A DNA stretch of 64,000 nt from Saussurea involucrata (lineage: Eukaryota; Streptophyta; Magnoliopsida; Asterales; Asteraceae), in NCBI GenBank assembly GCA_033807775.1, contig CM066321.1:47472555-47536554 (forward strand), given 5' to 3'. The position numbers and the translations under genes are program-made. Each line of letters opens with the position of its first letter. The first letter of the stretch is position 1. Below are positions 57,187-64,000 of the stretch, piece by piece. The notes under the pieces were generated by a model, which was not told where the DNA came from, did no database searches, and worked only from the letters and a program-made list of their open reading frames with translations.

Positions 57187-57920
57187 ATGTCAGGACAAAC
57201 TTTGAGAAGTAGATCGGTACCAGTGGATGAGGAAATCCCCATGGAGGATGGGCCAGTTGATCTCCCAAGGAAGGCGGCCACCCGTGGGAGATGCGGAGGT
57301 CGTGGGAGAGAAATGGGATGGGCACCCCGACGGGATGCCACCCAGGCAGATGGAGCGGGTGTGGTGACTCGGGGAAGGAAAAGGGAACCTATTGCCCGTA
57401 GGGCAAGGAGTGTGCAGGCTCCTAAGGACTGAGAACTATCTCAACAGGATAGCACGACATCGGTAAAGGGGAAGAATCAGACAAGGAGGCATGGTCGAGG
57501 CCTCACCCAAACTTTCGTTACTGAGGAGAAGTTCATCACTGAGATGGGAAAGTTGCAAGAGACCTTGAAAACATTGCTTGATCGTCAAACAAAATCAGCT
57601 TCTGAGGACCGTACCAAAAGCGGTAATGAGACGGGAGTTGAAGTGTCAAGCTTACCCGCAACCGAAGTAGGTTGTCACTCTGAACTGACCCCAATCGAAC
57701 CAAGTGGTACCAAACCGGTTAAGGGGTGTACGTTCACGTCCTTTGCATCGTGGAAACTGCCTTTTTTTAGTGGAGAGCGTAACCCGGTGATGGCTCTAAG
57801 GTGGATTCGAGAAATGGAGTTGGCTTTTGATACCAGTAAGGGTGCCGAGGGAGACAAGGTACTGTACGCGATGTCAATGCTGAAATCGGATGCTATATTT
57901 TGGTGGGACATAGAAACTAT
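57187..57920 (+). pseudogene. gag: Gypsy Gag N-terminal part, interrupted
   Basis: From ATG 57187. The N-terminal part is Arg/Gly-rich, with an in-frame TGA at 57430-57432. The same frame continues to the gag core (SWKLPFFSGERNPVMALRW, then MLKSDAIFWWDIE). It is cut at 57920 by the LTR of copia element G. The core motif is the one found in Asteraceae gypsy gag proteins. Zinc knuckle and pol are absent. Confidence 0.8.
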
Positions 57921-58289
57921 TGGTCCCATTTTAGACAGACAAACAATAGAAGATAAAATCCATATATAAGTAGAGATAAGATGAACAATAAGAACAATCA
58001 TAAAATAACCCATCTCATATTTATTGAATCACAATATGGAGAAGAAAACAAGAAGAACACCACACTTTACAATAATATGACTCTCATCAGAATAGTCTGT
58101 GTGTTTTTGGTGTGTTTCTTCAATAACCCTCTCTCAAATGATAAATGAAACCCTAAACTACTTTTTAAAGGGTCCATTTACAATAAAAGGCTCAAGCCCA
58201 TAAAGCTTAACTAAAAAGCTAACTAAAAAGCCCATACACTTTTTCTTTATAAAACATTTAATTAAATTAGGAGCTAATTTAATCTAACA
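57921..58289 (-). repeat. 3' LTR of copia element G (369 bp)
   Basis: In sense orientation it starts TGTTAGATTAAATTAGC after the polypurine tract CAAGGGGGGGATT (58290-58302), and it ends AATGGGACCA. Single copy in the window. Confidence 0.75.
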
Positions 58290-58302
58290 ATCCCCCCCTT
58301 GT

Positions 58303-59209
58303 TGTAAATGGAATTAGCCTACTATAGAGAGAAAACAAGAGAGCTCTTATATTGAAATGAGAAGTGTGTCTACAATGGTGAGGCCTCAACCCCTTTATAT
58401 AGTGGAAGGGTTGAGCCAAGACATAATGGAAAAATGGGAGTTACATGGCCATTAACTCATACATAAAGTCCTTCATAATGGTGTTAAATGAGACACTCAA
58501 TACCCATAAATTATGAGTTACAACACTCCCCCTTTGGGTGTCCTAATTTACACCAACTCACATCGATACTTCTATGTCTTGTATCTTCTGATAATCCATC
58601 CAACATTTGCCTCGTCAAAACCTTTGCCGGAGAAAAACCCTTTGGGACAAAACTCTGGTCGAAGGAAAAAATACGATATGGATGTCTTGAGCTCTTCATG
58701 CATTGGATAAATGTATGCGCCAAAACACTATACAAGTGTTTGAGTCATCTGACTAGGAAATATGTGCCTCATTAAAAACCTTGCCAAGAAAACCCGGTGG
58801 GAAAAAACTTGGTCGAAGGACAAAAGAGTACACAAAGTCAGTAGTAGAGAGGGAAATAACCATACACAGTATGCCTCATTAAAACCTTGTTAGAGAAAAC
58901 CCAGTGGGAAAAAAACTCTAAGCGAAGGGCAAAAGAGTGCACCATGGTTAGAAGTATGTTGCTGGATACTCCCCCTGATTTCGATAATACTTAGTGAGAA
59001 TGGGACCAAGTTTGTGTCTCGTTAAAAAAAACTTTGTCAAGGTAAACCCAATGGGACAAACCCTTGAACTAAAGATAAAAAGAGTACACTAGCATTCAAT
59101 CGGGATGCTTCCCCTCACATGTATCCAATATGAAGTGAAGATTCACACAACATTGTGTTAAGCATTCATCAGGATGCAATCTTCACTTGCACACAATAAG
59201 GTATGTCAT
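58303..59209 (-). repeat. 3' region of element G with four repeats of about 100 bp
   Basis: Four dispersed copies of a GCCTCATTAAAACCTT block followed by GAAAACCCAGTGGGA and GAAGGACAAAAGAGTACAC lie at about 58610, 58765, 58868 and 59010. No coding frame. Known in many plant copia elements between pol and the polypurine tract; its role is unclear. Confidence 0.7.
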
Positions 59210-62200
59210 TTAGGGTAGCTCAGAGAGCTTCCTAAGTCCAATTGCTTTGACATGTTTTTGGAACGAATACTTTGGCAGTGACTTGGTGAACAAGTCTGCA
59301 TGATTCTTTTCTGATCCAATATGTTGTACTTCAATCTTTTGAGGTGCTTGTTGTTCATGTGTAAAAAACAACTTTGGCGAGATGTGTTTAGTGGTATCCC
59401 CTTTGATGTAACCGTGTTTCGCTTGATCAATAACAGCGGTGTTGTCCTCATAGATGACAATTTGTTCATCGGGATCATGAGATAAATCACACGTACTTCG
59501 AATATGGCCAATAACTGCTCGAAGCCATACACACTCTCTAGTCGCCTCATAGAGTGCGAGTAACTCAGAGTGGTTCGTCGAAGTAGCAACTAGAGTCTGC
59601 TTACGAGATCTCCAGGATATCGACGTGTTCCCAATGGTAAAGACATAACCTGATTGAGAGCGTCCCTTATGCGGATCTGATAAGTAACCTGCATCGGCGT
59701 AGCCGACAAGGGTCGCGTTGTTTGGAGTACCGATTGCGGTATCCTCACTCGATGACACGTAGGGATAGAACAAACCCATATCCGTAGTACCCTTAAGGTA
59801 ACGGAAAATGTCTTTGATGCCATTCCATTGGCGGCGTGTTGGCGCGTTGCTATGTCGAGCAAGACAATTCACAGCAAATGAAATGTCCGGTCTAGTACAT
59901 TGGGTCAAGTACAATAATGCGCCTATTGCACTCAGATATGAACACTCGGGGCTCAATATCTCTTCATCGTCTTCTTTTGGACGGAATGGGTCCTTCTTAA
60001 TATCTAGAGAACGGACGATCATGGGAGTAGATGACGATTTTGCATCATGATGACTAAACCGTCTCAACATCTTTTGAGTGTAGTTTTCTTGATGGACTAA
60101 AATCCCATCTCTACGGTGCTCGATCTGCAGGCCGAGGCAATACCGTGTCTTCCCAAGATCCTTCATTTCGAATTCCTTCTTTAAGATTTCAGCAGTTTCC
60201 ACCAACTCTTTCGAGGTTCCTATGAGATTCATATCATCTACATAGACTGCGATAATCGCGTATCCTGAAGTGAATTTCTTTATGAACACGCACGGGCATA
60301 GATTGTTCTTCAAATATCCCAGGCCGATCAAGTATTTACTTAGACGGTTATACCACATCCGTCCAGATTGTTTCAATCCATATAGTGATCGTCTCAATTT
60401 AATCGAGAACGAGTTACGTGGTTGGGAACTACTTGATTCAGGCAACTTAAGTCCATCAGGGACTCTCATGTATACCTCTGTGTCCAGATCCCCATAGAGA
60501 TAGGCTGTAACCACATCCATGAGCTGCATATTCAGTTTTTCGGAAACTACTAAACTGATTAAGTAGCGGAACGTTATTATGTCCATTACGGGAGAATACG
60601 TCTCCTCATAATCAACACCAGGGCGTTGAGAGAAACCTTGCGCCACAAGGCGGGCTTTGTATCTGACAATCTCATTATTCTCATTACGCTTCCTTACGAA
60701 AACCCATTTATTACCAATTGGTTTTACATTGGGTGGTGTGGGAGCGACAGGTCCAAACACTCTTCTTTTCGTTAAGGAATCCAACTCATCCTGGATTGCT
60801 TGTTTCCATTGAGGCCAGTCCGTTCTACGTTGACATTCAACAATAGTACGTGGTTCCATGTCATCATTGCTCATAATGTCAGTGCCCACTGCGTATATGA
60901 ACACGTCATCGATGACAGTCTCGTTTCGCTTCAAAATATCGTCTAAGCTAGCATACTCGACGGATATTTCTAGGTTATCAGGATGATGAGAAATTGGTGT
61001 TTCTTCGGGAACACGTTCCTCTAATACATCTCCGTGATCCTTAATGATCTTGTGTGGCAAAACAGATGCAACAAGATTTCTCCTCTTTCGAGGCAGAACA
61101 TCTTTGGAACCAACCGGTCTTCCTCTTTTCTTGGGAAGAGCGGCGGACTGGACGGCTAATGGTAGCGTCCTTTGCACGGTTGGTACAACTGGTGCAACAT
61201 GTGCAACAGGAACATGGCATCTCACAGGGACGTCTATCCTTGCAGGCACATTTGCAGCAGATATATGTGATCTCGTGACATTTGCTAAGTCATTAAATGC
61301 GTCTGGTAGCTGATTAGCAACATCTTGTAGACTTAGGATTCGCTGCACTTCCTTATCACTATGTGCAGTAGGGGGATCTTTATGAGACAAAGTGGGTGCA
61401 TGCCACGTTAATTCGCGTCGTTCCACATCAACGTTAACGTACAAATCTCCCCCTAACGACGAGAAGAGATCGCCTGTCAAGGGCTCTAAATAGCATATTA
61501 TAGATGGGGATTCATAACCGACGTATATTCCCCGTCGTTTCTGAGGTCCAAATTTTGAACTCTTTGGCGGCTCTATTGGAACATTGACTAAGCACCCAAA
61601 CACGCGTAAATGTGAGACATCAGGCTCATATCCAGTTACCAGTTGGTACGCGGAAAATGGTTGGGTGGCCATGGGCCTCAGATGGACCAATGTAGCAGCA
61701 TGTAGTATTGCATAACCCCAAACAGAAATGGGAAGTTTGGTGCGCATGACCAAAGTTCTTGCAATTATCTGTAATCTCTTAATAAGAGCTTCTGCCAGAC
61801 CATTTTGGGTATGAACATATGCTACAGGATGTTCAACATCAATTCCCAAAGTCATGCAATAATCATCGAAAGTTTTCGATGTGAACTTCGCGGCATTATC
61901 AAGTCTAATAGATTTTATTGGATAATCCGGATGATGAGTCCTCAACTTAATGATCTGGGCTAGGAGTTTAGGAAATGTTGCATTTCTTGTGGACAACAAT
62001 GCTACGTGTGACCATCTTGTCGATGCATCAACCAAAACCATGAAATATTTAAATGGTCCGCATGTTGGTTGGACCGGTCCACAAATGTCTCCATGGATTC
62101 TCTCAAGGAAACGGGAAACCACTTTTGTAGGTTTTACATGTAGTGGTTTGAGATGTGTCTTTCCAATTGAGCATGCTTGACATAGGCTTTTTGGATTAAT

Positions 62201-62740
62201 AACAAAATTCTTTCCTCCAAGAGGATGCCCATGAGATGCGTTCATTGTTCGGAGCATCGTATTTTGACCCGGGTGTCCCAGCCGGTCATGCCATAGCATA
62301 TAAGTTCTTTCATCAATCGGCGCCCGACGAATTATTAGATTGCTTTCAATGTTTTGGATCGTGGTAACATACAAACCACTTGAAAGACATCTCAACTTCT
62401 CCAATATACGCTTTTGGTCGTATTGATTGGAGGTAATGTACAGGTATTCAATACCATTTTCTCTAGCAGTTTCAGTGTGAAACTTGTTTTCTCGAATATC
62501 CTTAAAACTCAACAATGTGCGACTGGACCTTGGAGAATATAAGGCCTCTGAAATGGTTAAAATTGTGCCATTTGACAACATGAACTGGGCTTTACCAAAG
62601 CCTTCAACAAGGGTCGACGGGCCCGAAATTGTTGTCAATGAGGTTACTTTAGGCGTATAGTTGATAAAATAACTTTTAGTTTTTAGGATAGTGTGGGTAG
62701 TACCACTATCAACCAGACAATCAACTGTCCCACAATGCAT
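59210..62740 (-). CDS. pol: Copia Pol: protease, integrase, RT, RNase H (element G)
   Basis: 1176 codons without a stop. Protease DSGTTHT at residues 11-17. Integrase zinc site H151, H156, C187, C190. Core D218, D281, E317 (D,D(35)E). A variable Val/Pro-rich linker with basic KKRGRPVGSK at about 537-546. RT with Asp742 in QLMDVVTAY and YVDD at 833-836. RNase H with YADAGY, NHSELLALYEA and YEDNTAV blocks, and the end HADLFTKSLP. All catalytic residues are present. DNAAKF replaces the usual DNAGEF next to the second integrase Asp. ATG 62740 follows a TTTTAG, so the real start may be in an upstream gag exon. Confidence 0.93.
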   Translation of the reverse strand: MHCGTVDCLVDSGTTHTILKTKSYFINYTPKVTSLTTISGPSTLVEGFGKAQFMLSNGTILTISEALYSPRSSRTLLSFKDIRENKFHTETARENGIEYLYITSNQYDQKRILEKLRCLSSGLYVTTIQNIESNLIIRRAPIDERTYMLWHDRLGHPGQNTMLRTMNASHGHPLGGKNFVINPKSLCQACSIGKTHLKPLHVKPTKVVSRFLERIHGDICGPVQPTCGPFKYFMVLVDASTRWSHVALLSTRNATFPKLLAQIIKLRTHHPDYPIKSIRLDNAAKFTSKTFDDYCMTLGIDVEHPVAYVHTQNGLAEALIKRLQIIARTLVMRTKLPISVWGYAILHAATLVHLRPMATQPFSAYQLVTGYEPDVSHLRVFGCLVNVPIEPPKSSKFGPQKRRGIYVGYESPSIICYLEPLTGDLFSSLGGDLYVNVDVERRELTWHAPTLSHKDPPTAHSDKEVQRILSLQDVANQLPDAFNDLANVTRSHISAANVPARIDVPVRCHVPVAHVAPVVPTVQRTLPLAVQSAALPKKRGRPVGSKDVLPRKRRNLVASVLPHKIIKDHGDVLEERVPEETPISHHPDNLEISVEYASLDDILKRNETVIDDVFIYAVGTDIMSNDDMEPRTIVECQRRTDWPQWKQAIQDELDSLTKRRVFGPVAPTPPNVKPIGNKWVFVRKRNENNEIVRYKARLVAQGFSQRPGVDYEETYSPVMDIITFRYLISLVVSEKLNMQLMDVVTAYLYGDLDTEVYMRVPDGLKLPESSSSQPRNSFSIKLRRSLYGLKQSGRMWYNRLSKYLIGLGYLKNNLCPCVFIKKFTSGYAIIAVYVDDMNLIGTSKELVETAEILKKEFEMKDLGKTRYCLGLQIEHRRDGILVHQENYTQKMLRRFSHHDAKSSSTPMIVRSLDIKKDPFRPKEDDEEILSPECSYLSAIGALLYLTQCTRPDISFAVNCLARHSNAPTRRQWNGIKDIFRYLKGTTDMGLFYPYVSSSEDTAIGTPNNATLVGYADAGYLSDPHKGRSQSGYVFTIGNTSISWRSRKQTLVATSTNHSELLALYEATRECVWLRAVIGHIRSTCDLSHDPDEQIVIYEDNTAVIDQAKHGYIKGDTTKHISPKLFFTHEQQAPQKIEVQHIGSEKNHADLFTKSLPKYSFQKHVKAIGLRKLSELP

Positions 62741-62989
62741 GCCTAAAAGTAAAAAAATAATTTAAAGTAGGTCACACTAAAAAAATATTCTTAAGGAAGT
62801 AACTTTAAATTATATCGAGGAAAACTTATTCGGAGAAACAAAACCATAATCCAAAAGAAATATTCGGTGTCCAAATGGAGGAAAAGGAATCCAGGAGCTA
62901 AACAATAGCTCAATTATTATAAGATAAACTAACATATCGTTATTATTCTATTTGAGCCACAAAATCAGGAGTCTCAAGACATTTATTCT
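62741..62989 (-). other. Region upstream of element G pol, possible intron
   Basis: No stop-free gag frame. T-rich on the sense strand, ending TTTACTTTTAG right before GCATGC, which looks like a 3' splice site. The far side (about 62945-62989) reads LETPDFVAQIE then stop, possibly the end of a gag exon. Cut by the LTR at 62990. Confidence 0.4.
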
Positions 62990-63953
62990 GTTGATCCAAA
63001 CCCTCAGTGATTTGATAATGACCCTCTCTTTAAATACTTAGTGAAAATTGTATGTAAACAATATGTATCAGAGTTTCACTATCGCTGATAAGTACTAAGA
63101 TCTTACAGTACCGCTGATAGGAACTCTCGCTCTTTAAATTAAACATTCAGCGAACACTGTTCACCATAATGCGCTGAGTCTGTTCAGTCCTTATGGTGAT
63201 CGCTAATAAGTTAGTTGTTTACTTATAATCCCTGAAGACAAGTTTCACGTCAACAAAGGTTCTACGCTGAAGTCGAAGATCAAGCTCAAGAACCAGCGAC
63301 AAGTCTACTAATGAACTGATGCGGATCAGCGAAGACTCAGATTTGTCCACTCAACGTGAAGTATCAAGTACAAGACTTCAGCTATCGCTGAACTTTATCA
63401 TTCGCTGAATAGTAAATGATAATCGCTGAATCAACGAAAGCTGATCATGAAGTCCTCCGTACAAAGTACTTTTGTCTTAACCTCCCTTGCACGCCACCGT
63501 ACGAAATGTCAGAAAAGAACCTCCGAAAATCTGAGATCGTACAACCACTCTGATACTACACTGTTCATTCATGCGGTTACTAAGGTTGTCAACAAAGGTC
63601 AATGACATGCAACCAATCCGCTGATGACACGTGTAAAGCGTATACTGAATTGCATTAAATGCATGCAGTATATAAAGAGATGAACTCACTTCATTTGAAG
63701 TAACTTGCTAACTCTGGACAAGTTCAAATCTCTCTCAAGATAGGATTTTATTAGTAATCTCCATATCTTTCTTAGTGCAAGAAACCTTAGTGTTCCAACT
63801 TGTTTAGATTTAGGTTTATCCTTAATCTTGTTTCCGCAACAAGCTGTAAATTGTTAATGATTTATCAATAAACAATTTAGAAAAGTAAAATAGCATGTTT
63901 GTATTCAACCCCCCCCCCTTCTACAAACTTGTATAGGCCTTTCGGGACCAACA
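62990..63953 (+). repeat. 5' LTR of a second element of the A family (964 bp)
   Basis: TGTTGATCC...GGGACCAACA. The whole length matches 8407-9383 in opposite orientation with a few per cent differences. It contains about ten CGCTGA/TCAGCG motifs, a TATA box near 63670 and a run of 10 Cs (63909-63918). Followed by a primer site. The bases before it are TATTC; the body of the element is off the right edge. Confidence 0.93.
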
Positions 63954-63955
63954 AG

Positions 63956-63967
63956 TGGTATCAGAGC
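63956..63967 (+). promoter_or_regulatory. Primer binding site of the right-edge element
   Basis: TGGTATCAGAGC, the tRNA-Met complement, two bases after the LTR. The leader continues to the window end. Confidence 0.9.
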
Positions 63968-64000
63968 AGATTTGTTTAAACTCATAAACAAGATCTAATC

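Larger units (their letters stand above)
57921..62989 (-). mobile_element. Copia element G, minus strand, intact pol, gag side lost
   Basis: 3' LTR 57921-58289, PPT, repeat-bearing 3' region, pol 62740-59210. On its 5' side it is cut at 62990 by an LTR of the element A family. It is inserted in a gypsy gag, with ACTAT before it. It has the least decayed pol of the window. Confidence 0.85.

Overview
This is plant nuclear DNA, almost certainly a eudicot and probably Asteraceae. It is AT-rich and intron-bearing, with Ty1/copia and Ty3/gypsy retrotransposons nested in each other, plus CACTA, hAT and foldback DNA transposons, and one clear spliced host gene. The family-level guess rests on the general look of the LTR families and is inference.

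Layout. 1-9383: minus-strand Sirevirus-like copia element A (5' LTR 8407-9383, gag-pol in one frame broken by three stops, then a third ORF whose end lies off the left edge). It sits inside an older plus-strand Sirevirus-like element B (9384 to about 24850; RNase H tail, own third ORF, 3' LTR). Element B is itself split by a non-coding LTR element (12586-21897) with 2.8 kb LTRs and a perfect AAACA target duplication. 27241-32175: decayed copia element F with a hairpin-rich leader. 32336-32992: tail and LTR of another copia.

33680-39537: a RING-H2 E3 ligase gene on the minus strand, in three exons whose splice phases fit exactly. Its introns are packed with foldback elements set in TA/GA microsatellites, and the same kinds of element continue to 41051. 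41101-46075: copia derivative E with a gag remnant but no pol, interrupted by a 1083 bp hAT derivative with a perfect 8 bp target duplication.

46976-54903: gypsy remnant (TAT/Ogre-like gag and RT), invaded by CACTA-type sequence with two large minisatellite arrays in opposite orientation. 54903-55276: an ATL-type RING gene fragment trapped between two gypsy elements. 55277-57920: gypsy LTR and gag. This gag is split by minus-strand copia G (57921-62989), which has the only long uninterrupted pol (1176 codons). 62990-63953: 5' LTR of another copy of the element A family in plus orientation, running off the right edge.

Most notable: (1) in both Sirevirus-like elements the third ORF has its own TATA promoter; (2) unrelated LTR families each carry a family-specific short motif in many copies (TCAGCG, TCAGAG, GGACGTCC, TCCGGA); (3) a group of palindromic elements with GGTTCA/TGAACC ends sits in TA/GA microsatellites; (4) the RING-H2 gene can only be recovered by joining three exons across 5.9 kb.
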